A DNA stretch of 64,000 nucleotides from Micrococcales bacterium. Its GTDB lineage: Bacteria > Actinomycetota > Actinomycetes > Actinomycetales > Dermatophilaceae. Location: assembly GCA_021287075.1 (NCBI GenBank), contig JAJTBD010000013.1:48669-112668 (forward strand), given 5' to 3'. This document shows, piece by piece, positions 57,092-64,000 of this stretch (position 1 is its first letter; each line of letters begins with the position of its first letter). The position numbers and the translations under genes were made by a program. Below the pieces are notes generated by a model. The model made no database searches. It was given only the letters and a program-made list of their open reading frames with translations, and was not told where the DNA came from.

Positions 57092-58753
57092 ATGCGAGGA
57101 ACTGCTCGCACGGTGGCTCTCGCCAGCATCTCCGCGGCGGCCCTGATGATCACGGCCTGCGGCGGCGGCGACAGCGGCAGTGGCAACAGCGCCAGCGGCA
57201 GCGGCGAGGCCAAGAGCGGCGGGGCCGTCACGGTCCGCGGCTGCAACCCCGAGAACCCGCTCGTGCCCGCCAACACCAACGAGACCTGCGGTGGCAACGT
57301 GCTCGACGCCATCGGCGCCCGGCTGGTGCACTACAACACCGACACCGCCGCCCCCGAGATGGACGTCGCCGAGTCGATCGAGACCTCCGACAACCAGAAC
57401 TTCACGGTCAAGATCAAGAAGGGCTACAAGTTCTCGGACGGCACCGAGATCAAGGCCAAGAACTTCGTCGACGCGTGGAACTGGGCGGCCTACGGCCCCA
57501 ACGGCAACCTCAACGCCTACTTCTTCGAGCCCATCGAGGGCTACGCCGACACCCAGTCCGAGGACCCGGACGAGGACGGCCCCAAGACGGCTCCCGCCCC
57601 CAAGGCCAAGGAGATGTCGGGTCTGAAGGTCGTCGACGACTCCACCTTCACGATCAAGACCTCGACCAAGGTGTCCAACCTGCCGGTGCGCCTCGGCTAC
57701 ACCGTCTTCAACCCGCTCCCGGACTCGTTCTTCTCCGACCCCAAGGCGTTCGGTGAGAAGCCCGTCCTGGCCGGCCCGTTCAAGGTCGAGAGCTGGAAGA
57801 AGAACTCCGAGATCGTCCTGACCAAGAACGAGAACTACTCGGGCAAGTTCGGCTCCAAGCTCGACAAGGTCACCTTCAAGATCTACCAGGACGCCGCAGC
57901 CGCCTACAACGACGTCGTCGCCAACAACCTCGACGTCACCGACGAGATCCCCGACGAGGGCCTCTCGGGCGACACCTACAAGAAGGACCTGCCGGACCGC
58001 TTCGTCGAGCGTGACGAGGGCGTCTTCCAGTCGATCTCCTTCCCGTCGAGCAAGTCGGACAAGTCCTACGACAACCCCGAGCTGCGCCACGCGATCTCGA
58101 TGGGCATCGACCGCGACACCATCATCAAGCAGATCTTCAACGGCACCCGCAAGCCCGCCACCGGCTGGGTCTCCCCGGTCGTCGACGGCTACAAGGCCGG
58201 CGCCTGTGGCGAGTACTGCACCTACGACAAGGCCAAGGCCAAGGCCGCCTTCGACAAGGCCGGCGGCTACAGCGGCAAGCTGACCCTGTCCTACAACGGC
58301 GACTCCTCCCACAAGGGCTGGACCGAGGCCGTCTGCAACTCGGTCAAGGACGCCCTGGGCGTTGACTGTGTCGCCACGCCGGTCGTGGACTTCTCGACCT
58401 TCCGCGCGCAGATCAACGACCGCAAGATGAAGGGCATGTTCCGCACCGGCTGGCAGATGGACTACCCGTCGATCGAGAACTTCCTCACGCCGCTCTACGC
58501 CACGGGCGCGTCCTCGAACGACTCGGACTACTCCAACCCTGAGTTCGACAAGAAGCTCAAGGACGCTGCCGCGGAGACCGACGCTGCCAAGGCCAACCAG
58601 TACTACCAGGAGGCCGAGCAGATGCTCGCCGCCGACATGCCCGTCATCCCGACGTGGTACGGCCACCGCATCTTCGGCTTCTCCGACAAGGTCGACAACG
58701 TCAAGATCACCCCGTTCGGCACCTACGACTTCGGGTCGCTGACCACCAAGTGA
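57092..58753 (+). CDS. Peptide ABC transporter substrate-binding lipoprotein
   Basis: 553 residues of the OppA/DppA family 5. The lipoprotein signal ends LMITACGGG with Cys23 as the acylation site, followed by a Gly/Ser spacer. Core family text is VAESIETSDNQNFTVKIKKG, FVDAWNWAAYGPNGN and PELRHAISMGIDRDTIIKQI. It binds oligopeptides or similar solutes outside the membrane. GGAGG is six bases before the ATG. Codon use is highly biased, with TAC, AAG and AAC throughout, typical of an abundant protein. It starts a five-gene set but is separated from the permeases by four hairpins. Confidence 0.95.
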   Translation: MRGTARTVALASISAAALMITACGGGDSGSGNSASGSGEAKSGGAVTVRGCNPENPLVPANTNETCGGNVLDAIGARLVHYNTDTAAPEMDVAESIETSDNQNFTVKIKKGYKFSDGTEIKAKNFVDAWNWAAYGPNGNLNAYFFEPIEGYADTQSEDPDEDGPKTAPAPKAKEMSGLKVVDDSTFTIKTSTKVSNLPVRLGYTVFNPLPDSFFSDPKAFGEKPVLAGPFKVESWKKNSEIVLTKNENYSGKFGSKLDKVTFKIYQDAAAAYNDVVANNLDVTDEIPDEGLSGDTYKKDLPDRFVERDEGVFQSISFPSSKSDKSYDNPELRHAISMGIDRDTIIKQIFNGTRKPATGWVSPVVDGYKAGACGEYCTYDKAKAKAAFDKAGGYSGKLTLSYNGDSSHKGWTEAVCNSVKDALGVDCVATPVVDFSTFRAQINDRKMKGMFRTGWQMDYPSIENFLTPLYATGASSNDSDYSNPEFDKKLKDAAAETDAAKANQYYQEAEQMLAADMPVIPTWYGHRIFGFSDKVDNVKITPFGTYDFGSLTTK

Positions 58754-58788
58754 TCACCGGGTCCCACGGACCTGATCACTGACGGCTC

Positions 58789-58825
58789 GGTTGTCGGCCG
58801 GCCCCTCGCGGGCCGGCCGACAACC
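58789..58825 (+). terminator. Perfect 16-bp hairpin after the binding-protein gene
   Basis: GGTTGTCGGCCGGCCC pairs with 58810-58825 around CTCGC. Confidence 0.8.
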
Positions 58826-58837
58826 CCGCCCCACACC

Positions 58838-58871
58838 AGGCCTGTCGGCACGATCCTGCGCCGACAGGCCT
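58838..58871 (+). terminator. Second hairpin, 12-bp stem
   Basis: AGGCCTGTCGGC pairs with GCCGACAGGCCT around a 10-nt loop, followed by TCTGTGTG. Confidence 0.65.
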
Positions 58872-58896
58872 TCTGTGTGACCACGCAACAACGGCT

Positions 58897-58963
58897 GGTA
58901 TGCCGCGGGGCCGGCCCCGCCGCATACCGCCTCCCAGCGGTGCTCCCGCAGGGCGAGCACCGC
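58897..58963. repeat. Third and fourth hairpins before the permease gene
   Basis: 58897-58910 pairs with 58915-58928 over 14 bp with one mismatch and contains the octamer. GCGGTGCTC (58937-58945) pairs with GAGCACCGC (58955-58963). With the two preceding hairpins they fill most of the 321-bp gap before the permease. Confidence 0.65.
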
Positions 58964-59074
58964 ACGCCCCACGCACTGGCGTATCGTGCGTGACGCAGTC
59001 TGTGGCCCAGGCCACCCCGACCCTTGGCCCGCCGTGCCCACCCCGCCCGGCGGCCCGACCCTCAGGAGGTGAAC

Positions 59075-60013
59075 GTGACCAAGTACGTCATCCGGCGACT
59101 GCTCCAGATGATCCCCGTGCTCATTGGCGCCACGTTCCTGATCTTCGCCATGGTCTTCGCGCTGCCTGGTGACCCCACGGCCAACAAATGCGGTGAACGA
59201 CCCTGCCCCGCCGAGTACGTGAAGAAGTTCGAGGAGGAGCACAACCTCAACGACCCGCTGCCGATCCAGTACGCCAAGTACATGGGCAAGCTCGCCAAGG
59301 GCGACTTCGGCACGAGCTTCCGTGAGATCCCCGTCAAGGACGAGCTGTCCGAGCGCTATGTCGTGACCGCCAAGCTGGCGACGATCGCGATCCTCTTCGA
59401 GACGGTGCTCGGCATCTTCGCGGGTGTGCTGGCCGGCATCAGGAAGGGGAAGTTCATCGACAACCTCGTGCTGCTGAGCACGCTGTTCGTGATCTCCATC
59501 CCCATCTTCGTCATCGGCTATGTGGCCCAGTTCCTGCTCGGCGTGAAGTGGCGGATCTTCCCGGTCACGGTCAACGCCAACGCCACCGGCCTCGACTCCT
59601 GGTGGCAGCTGCTCCTGCCCGGTCTCGTGCTCGGGTCGGTGTCCGTGGCCTATGTGGCCCGCCTGACCCGCACCAACCTGGTCGAGAACCTGCGCGCCGA
59701 CTATGTGCGCACGGCCAAGGCCAAGGGCCTGACGACCTCGCGGACGATCGGCCTGCACGCGCTGCGCAACTCGCTGATCCCGGTCGTGACCTTCATCGGC
59801 GCCGACTTCGGCGCCCTGCTCGGTGGCGCGATCGTCACCGAGCAGATCTTCAACATCCAGGGCGTGGGCGGATACATCTTCAGTGGCATCCACAACCGCG
59901 ACGGTGTCGTCGTGGTCGGTGCGGTGACCGTCCTCATTCTCGTCTACCTGCTCGTCAACCTGCTCGTCGACATCCTCTACGGCGTGCTCGACCCGAGGAT
60001 CAGCCATGACTAA
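59075..60013 (+). CDS. ABC transporter permease, DppB type
   Basis: 312 residues with six membrane helices, the first being RRLLQMIPVLIGATFLIFAM. The family hallmark after helix 1 is present (LPGDPTANKCG; an insert with two Cys, CGERPC, is unusual). The EAA loop reads RADYVRTAKAKGLTTSRTIG with HALRNSLIPVVTF. A perfect AGGAGGTGA at 59064-59072 precedes GTG 59075, a stronger ribosome-binding site than any neighbour. It couples to DppC by an 8-bp overlap. Confidence 0.93.
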   Translation: MTKYVIRRLLQMIPVLIGATFLIFAMVFALPGDPTANKCGERPCPAEYVKKFEEEHNLNDPLPIQYAKYMGKLAKGDFGTSFREIPVKDELSERYVVTAKLATIAILFETVLGIFAGVLAGIRKGKFIDNLVLLSTLFVISIPIFVIGYVAQFLLGVKWRIFPVTVNANATGLDSWWQLLLPGLVLGSVSVAYVARLTRTNLVENLRADYVRTAKAKGLTTSRTIGLHALRNSLIPVVTFIGADFGALLGGAIVTEQIFNIQGVGGYIFSGIHNRDGVVVVGAVTVLILVYLLVNLLVDILYGVLDPRISHD

Positions 60014-60935
60014 TGCCGCCATCAGCGCCACCGCTGACCCCTCCCTCGACGCCGGTGAGCCGGCAGGCGAGGCCCACTCGCTGACCTCCGACGCGTGGCG
60101 GCTGCTGCGCCGGCGCCCGATCTTCTGGGTGTCCGCCGGTCTGATCCTCCTGTTCCTGCTGATGGCGATCGCGCCGGGCCTGTTCACCAACACCTCGCCC
60201 ACCGCCGCCGTCCTCAAGGAGAGCCGGGCGACCCCGAGCACCGAAAACTGGTTCGGCCGCGACGTGCAGGGCTATGACATCTATGCGCGCACGATCTATG
60301 GCGCCCGCGCCTCGATCATGGTGGGTGTCCTCGCGACCCTGTTCACCACGCTCCTCGGCGCGCTGCTCGGCATCGTCGCCGGCTTCGCCGGCGGCTGGGT
60401 CGACACCCTGATCTCGCGCATCACCGACGTCTTCTTCGCGATCCCGCTGCTGCTGGGCGGCATCCTGTTCATGTCGACCTTCCAGAGCGACGTCAACACC
60501 TCCTACTTCGTGATCGTGATGAAGGTCGTGCTCGTGCTCGCCCTGCTCGGCTGGCCGAGCATCACCCGACTCATGCGCTCGTCGGTGCTCCAGGTCAAGC
60601 CCAATGACTATGTGCAGGCGGCCCGCGCCCTCGGTGCCTCGCCGTGGCGGATCATCCGCCAGCACATCCTGCCCAACGCCATGGCCCCGGTCATCGTCGT
60701 CTCCACGATCAACCTCGGCGTCTACATCGCCGTCGAGGCGACGCTGTCCTATCTCGGCATCGGCCTGACGCCGCCCGCGATCTCGTGGGGTGTGGCGATC
60801 TCCGCAGCCCAGAGCGGCCTGCGGTCCGCGCCGCACATGCTGCTCTTCCCGGCCATGTTCCTCTCCCTCGCGGTCCTCGCGTTCATCATGCTCGGCGACG
60901 CCGTGCGTGATGCATTCGACCCGAAGACGCGCTGA
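60006..60935 (+). CDS. ABC transporter permease, DppC type
   Basis: 309 residues. An N-terminal cytoplasmic segment precedes helix 1 (PIFWVSAGLILLFLLMAIAP), with the family text STENWFGRDVQGYDIYARTI and the EAA loop NDYVQAARALGASPWRIIRQ followed by HILPNAMAPVIV. It forms the membrane channel with the upstream DppB-type permease. The ATG lies within the end of that gene (8-bp overlap). Confidence 0.94.
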   Translation: MTNAAISATADPSLDAGEPAGEAHSLTSDAWRLLRRRPIFWVSAGLILLFLLMAIAPGLFTNTSPTAAVLKESRATPSTENWFGRDVQGYDIYARTIYGARASIMVGVLATLFTTLLGALLGIVAGFAGGWVDTLISRITDVFFAIPLLLGGILFMSTFQSDVNTSYFVIVMKVVLVLALLGWPSITRLMRSSVLQVKPNDYVQAARALGASPWRIIRQHILPNAMAPVIVVSTINLGVYIAVEATLSYLGIGLTPPAISWGVAISAAQSGLRSAPHMLLFPAMFLSLAVLAFIMLGDAVRDAFDPKTR

Positions 60936-60952
60936 GGCCCGAAGGAGTCCAC

Positions 60953-62005
60953 GTGAGCACCATCAGCACCCGGCGCGGCAACCGCGCCGAAGCGGCGGCA
61001 GCGCCGTCGAAGTACCAGCCCCAGGACGGGCTGCTCCTCGAGGTCGACGACCTCTTTGTCGAGTTCCACACCGATGACGGCGTCGCCAAGGCGATCAACG
61101 GCGTGAGCTTTGACCTGCGCCAGGGCGAGACGCTGGCGATCCTGGGCGAGTCCGGCTCCGGCAAGTCGGTGACCGCGCAGGCGATCATGGGCATCCTCGA
61201 CATGCCGCCGGCCAAGATCCCGGCGGGCCAGGTCCGCTACTGCGGGCACGACCTGCTGACGATGCCCGAGGACGAGCGGCGCAAGACGCGCGGCCCGGAG
61301 ATCTCGATGATCTTCCAGGACGCCCTGTCCTCGCTCAACCCGGTCTTCCCGGTCGGCTGGCAGATCGCCGAGATGTTCCGCAAGCACCGCGGGCTCAACA
61401 AGTCCGAGTCGCTTGACCGGGCCGTGCGCCTCATGGAGCGCGTGCAGATCCCGGCCGCCAAGGAGCGCGTCAAGGCCTACCCGCACCAGTTCAGCGGCGG
61501 CATGCGCCAGCGCATCATGATCGCGATGGCGATCGCGCTCGACCCGGCGGTGCTGATCGCCGACGAGCCGACCACCGCGCTCGATGTGACGGTGCAGGCC
61601 CAGATCATGTCCCTGCTCGAGGAGCTCCAGCAGGAGCGCGAGATGGGCCTGATCCTGATCACCCACGACCTGGGTGTCGTCGCCGACGTCGCCGACAAGA
61701 TCGCGGTGATGTATGCCGGCCGGATCGTCGAGCGCGCCGATGTCTATGACATCTACGCCCGGCCCGGCCACCCCTACACCCGCGGCCTGCTCGACTCGAT
61801 CCCGCGCCTGGACCAGAAGGGCCAGACCCTCTCGGCCATCGGCGGCCTGCCGCCCAACCTGACCAAGATCCCTGCCGGCTGCGCGTTCAACCCCCGCTGC
61901 CGCATGGCGGATCACGTCTGCCGCACCGACCTCCCGCCGCTGCGCGAGGTCGAGCCCGGCCGCGAGTCGGCCTGCCACTTCGCCGAGGAGGTCCTCCGTG
62001 GCTGA
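60953..62005 (+). CDS. ABC transporter ATPase, DppD type
   Basis: 350 residues. Walker A is [13 protein letters not shown], the signature is [19 protein letters not shown], and Walker B is [12 protein letters not shown]. The C-terminal oligopeptide-transporter domain has Cys-containing [15 protein letters not shown] and SACHF, a set known in such ATPases to bind an Fe-S cluster. AAGGAG lies five bases before GTG 60953. It overlaps the DppF-type gene by 8 bp. Confidence 0.95.
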   Translation: MSTISTRRGNRAEAAAAPSKYQPQDGLLLEVDDLFVEFHTDDGVAKAINGVSFDLRQGETLAILGESGSGKSVTAQAIMGILDMPPAKIPAGQVRYCGHDLLTMPEDERRKTRGPEISMIFQDALSSLNPVFPVGWQIAEMFRKHRGLNKSESLDRAVRLMERVQIPAAKERVKAYPHQFSGGMRQRIMIAMAIALDPAVLIADEPTTALDVTVQAQIMSLLEELQQEREMGLILITHDLGVVADVADKIAVMYAGRIVERADVYDIYARPGHPYTRGLLDSIPRLDQKGQTLSAIGGLPPNLTKIPAGCAFNPRCRMADHVCRTDLPPLREVEPGRESACHFAEEVLRG

Positions 62006-63224
62006 CGCCATCCTCACCGCCACCGACCTGGTCAAGCACTACCCGATCAAGGGCGGCGTGCTGCGCCGCACGGTCGGTCACGTCAAGGCCGTCGACGGTG
62101 TCTCCTTCCAGCTGATGCGGGGCGAGACGCTCGGCATCGTGGGCGAGTCCGGCTGTGGCAAGTCCACGCTCGGGCGCCTGCTGATGCGTCTGGAGGAGCC
62201 CACCTCGGGCACCCTCGACTTCGACGGCATCGACATGTACTCGAAGAAGGGCTCGGAGATGCGCAAGCTTCGCCGAGACATCCAGATCGTCTTCCAGGAC
62301 CCCTACACCTCGCTCAACCCGCGCATGACGGTCGGCGACATCATCGGGGAGCCCTTCGACATCCACCCCGACGTGGTGCCCAAGGCGGGCCGCCGCAAGG
62401 CCGTGCAGGACCTGCTCGACATGGTCGGGCTCAACCCCGAGCACATCAACCGCTATCCGCACCAGTTCTCCGGCGGTCAGCGCCAGCGCATCGGCATCGC
62501 CCGGGGCATCGCGCTCAACCCCAAGGTGCTGATCTGCGACGAGCCGGTCTCCGCGCTCGATGTGTCGGTGCAGGCGCAGGTCGTCAACCTCATGGAGAAG
62601 CTCCAGGACGAGCTGGGCCTGTCCTATGTCTTCATCGCCCACGACCTGTCGGTCGTGCGTCACATCTCCGACCGCGTCGGCGTGATGTATCTCGGCAGGA
62701 TGGCCGAGCTGGGCAACGAGGACGAGGTCTACCAGCACCCGACCCACCCCTACACCCAGGCGCTGCTGTCGGCCGTGCCGGTGCCCGACCCGACGCTGCG
62801 CGGCAAGCGCGAGCAGATCGTCCTCACCGGCGATGTGCCCTCGCCCGCCAACCCGCCGTCGGGCTGCCGTTTCCACACCCGGTGCTGGAAGGCGCAGGAG
62901 AAGTGCAAGGTCGACACCCCCGAGCTCATCGAGCGTCCGGACGGCGTCGGCGCCCACTTCTCGGCCTGTCACTTCGCCGAGCCGCGGCTGGTCATCGAGA
63001 CGGTGGACGTCTCCGACGTTGAGCCCGACGAGCGGTTCAGCAGCACCGAGGTCGTCGACCCGGGCGCGCTCCTGGAGCGCGATGGGGCCGCCACGACCGC
63101 CGCTGATGACGTGGTGAGCGACGGCACCCAGCAGGGCGAGCCGGTCGGCGAGCCCGACGCCTCCCGCGAGGATGTCTTCCGCGAGGAGGTCCGCGGCGAC
63201 GCCCCGGACCGCCGGGACATCTGA
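61998..63224 (+). CDS. ABC transporter ATPase, DppF type
   Basis: 408 residues. Walker [14 protein letters not shown], signature [19 protein letters not shown], Walker [13 protein letters not shown], and the Cys-rich C-domain [15 protein letters not shown] with SACHF. About 75 residues after the domain form an unusual acidic tail ([14 protein letters not shown] and onward, ending DRRDI), longer than in typical DppF. It completes the transporter. A 10-bp hairpin follows the stop. Confidence 0.94.
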   Translation: MADAILTATDLVKHYPIKGGVLRRTVGHVKAVDGVSFQLMRGETLGIVGESGCGKSTLGRLLMRLEEPTSGTLDFDGIDMYSKKGSEMRKLRRDIQIVFQDPYTSLNPRMTVGDIIGEPFDIHPDVVPKAGRRKAVQDLLDMVGLNPEHINRYPHQFSGGQRQRIGIARGIALNPKVLICDEPVSALDVSVQAQVVNLMEKLQDELGLSYVFIAHDLSVVRHISDRVGVMYLGRMAELGNEDEVYQHPTHPYTQALLSAVPVPDPTLRGKREQIVLTGDVPSPANPPSGCRFHTRCWKAQEKCKVDTPELIERPDGVGAHFSACHFAEPRLVIETVDVSDVEPDERFSSTEVVDPGALLERDGAATTAADDVVSDGTQQGEPVGEPDASREDVFREEVRGDAPDRRDI

Positions 63225-63241
63225 GCCACCCGGCATACCCC

Positions 63242-63277
63242 CAGAGGGCCGTCGCGCACCCGCGCGGCGGCCCTCTG
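63242..63277 (+). terminator. Terminator hairpin after the ABC operon
   Basis: CAGAGGGCCG and CGGCCCTCTG (10 bp) enclose a CGCG-rich loop of 16 nt. An octamer copy lies just before it. Confidence 0.65.
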
Positions 63278-63318
63278 CCGGGTCCGCCGCCCAACTGCCC
63301 GCCCGACCCCAACCCCTT

Positions 63319-63373
63319 AAGCCAATTGGCGAGTTCCGCGCCTCCCTGGTCAAGCCAAGTGGCGAGTTCCGCG
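63319..63373. repeat. Two 22-bp direct repeats
   Basis: AAGCCAATTGGCGAGTTCCG at 63319 recurs at 63352 with T-to-G (AAGCCAAGTGG). The period is 33 bp. They sit at the 3' end of the alkyltransferase-like gene. Confidence 0.7.
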
Positions 63374-63718
63374 TCAGGGCAGCGGCGGGAGGTCGGCAAC
63401 CGCAGCGAAGTATGCCGTGCGCAGGTCTTGGCTGTCGGCCCGCAGCCGCCGGATGTCGCAGCCGCGGCCGTGGCTGGCCGGCAGGATGCCCTCGGCGGCC
63501 CATCGCTGGCGGGCCTCGTCGAGCAGGTGGGCGGGCAGCTCGCCCGACGCGTTGGTCACGCGCCACCAGGTGACGTTGGACCCATAGGCCGACATGATCG
63601 CGCCGACCTGCCGCGGCCCGATGCCGACGATCCCGCCCACCTGGCCATAGGAGGCGACCCGCCCGGCCGGCAGCTGCTCCACGGCCCGCAGCACGTGCTC
63701 GACGACGAGATCATCCAC
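63374..63718 (-). CDS. Alkyltransferase-like (ATL/MGMT family) protein
   Basis: 114 residues. The MGMT DNA-binding fold is present: PAGRVASYGQVGGIVGIGPR with RQVGAIMSAYGSN (Arg finger region). The alkyl-acceptor PCHR is replaced by TWWRV, so no alkyl transfer is possible. ATL proteins flag O6-alkylguanine for nucleotide excision repair. CATACT, ten bases upstream, might be the -10 and falls in an octamer-like context. A similar gene is part of the Rv320x neighbourhood in mycobacteria, but here it lies apart. Confidence 0.85.
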   Translation of the reverse strand: MDDLVVEHVLRAVEQLPAGRVASYGQVGGIVGIGPRQVGAIMSAYGSNVTWWRVTNASGELPAHLLDEARQRWAAEGILPASHGRGCDIRRLRADSQDLRTAYFAAVADLPPLP

Positions 63719-63745
63719 GCGGGCAGTATGCCGCGTGCCGCGCCT

Positions 63746-63951
63746 GGGGCGCTTTAGCCCAAGTGGGCGAAATCGCCCCGGGGTGCCACGCCCCGGGTGA
63801 CGCGCTCATGGGGCGCTTTAGCCCAAGTGGGCGAAAACGCCCCGGGGTGCCACGCCCCGGGTGACGCGCTCCTGGGGCGCTTTAGCCCAAGTGGGCGAAA
63901 ACGCCCCGCGGTGCCACGCCCCGGGTGACGCGCTCCTGGGGCGCTTTAGCC
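63746..63951. repeat. 64-bp tandem repeat, three full copies plus a partial
   Basis: Units start at 63746, 63810, 63874 and 63938 (partial, 14 bp). Each begins GGGGCGCTTTAGCCCAAGTG, continues with GGCGAAAACGCCCC and a hairpin around GGGGTGCCACGCCCC. Units differ at a few bases. No reading frame spans it. The partial copy gives way to unique sequence, so the array ends inside the window. Confidence 0.92.
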
Positions 63952-64000
63952 TCGATCCACCGATGGCCTGGGTGGGGTGATCTGATTTCGCTGGGGGCCG

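Larger units (their letters stand above)
409..63733. repeat. Dispersed octamer GTATGCCG/CGGCATAC, 52 copies
   Basis: Exact copies counted by eye: 24 as GTATGCCG and 28 as CGGCATAC, roughly one per 1.2 kb. A longer consensus GCGGCATACC is frequent. At 70 percent GC about two would be expected by chance. Copies are inside genes on both strands and between genes. Inverted pairs at 10422, 22017, 47230, 56819 and 58897 can form hairpins. See the findings. Confidence 0.9.

Noticed and set aside
409..63733. Octamer as Chi, KOPS or another polar replication motif
   Set aside because: Orientations are balanced (24 versus 28) over 64 kb, without the strand skew expected of polar motifs.
63746..63951. 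CRISPR array at the right edge
   Set aside because: The whole 64-bp unit repeats, with no unique spacers between short repeats, and no cas gene is near.

Overview
The window is chromosomal DNA from a high-GC actinobacterium. GC content looks close to 70 percent by eye, and many starts are GTG. Lineage markers are WhiB7, AdnA/AdnB, UPF0182, DUF3107, a PPA1309-type protein and a degenerate DUF2342 zincin. Gene content and style suggest Micrococcales, perhaps an Intrasporangiaceae/Dermatophilaceae relative; this placement is inference. I see no prophage, transposase, CRISPR array or plasmid gene, so this is largely core genome.

Layout. 1-2.6 kb: partial Mrp, then a DUF1003 membrane protein overlapping an MgtE-like CBS protein. 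2.7-10.4 kb: alpha/beta hydrolase, two tandem CitE-like lyases, a Tat-exported L,D-transpeptidase, a 31-codon small ORF with its own terminator, a RIO-like kinase, a secreted trypsin-like protease and an acyl-CoA dehydrogenase. 10.5-22 kb: YflT-like stress protein, aminopeptidase P, YciI, glycerol kinase with glycerol-3-phosphate dehydrogenase, an HTH regulator, PHP phosphoesterase, orphan ParA, zinc alcohol dehydrogenase and LysR regulator.

22-52.5 kb matches, from memory, the conserved M. tuberculosis neighbourhood Rv3193c-Rv3211. It carries a DEAD helicase, MiaE-like ferritin fold protein, MoeZ-type E1/rhodanese, TetR regulator and DUF3107. It continues with the AdnA-AdnB resection motor-nuclease, a phosphotransferase with an acidic tail, NudC, UvrD2, WhiB7 behind a long attenuator leader, an RRE/ThiF-like protein, an ABC1 kinase, the degenerate zincin, MoaE, a Lon-like PDZ protease and UPF0182. 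DNA repair (AdnAB, UvrD2, an HhH-GPD protein), redox/antibiotic stress (WhiB7, NudC) and sulfur-carrier chemistry (MoeZ, MoaE) are interleaved here.

52.5-64 kb: initiator tRNA, a two-gene M16 peptidase operon, TetR, a HisN-like phosphatase, a complete five-gene peptide ABC transporter, an alkyltransferase-like protein and a 64-bp tandem repeat that may continue past the window edge.

The most striking feature is an octamer, GTATGCCG/CGGCATAC. I counted 52 exact copies by eye, about one per 1.2 kb, in both orientations, inside genes in several reading frames and between genes. Inverted pairs form terminator-like hairpins. It resembles a DNA uptake sequence or HIP1-like iterated motif. The second most interesting feature is the whiB7 leader: an A-rich promoter element, an 87-codon upstream ORF and an intrinsic terminator ahead of the gene.
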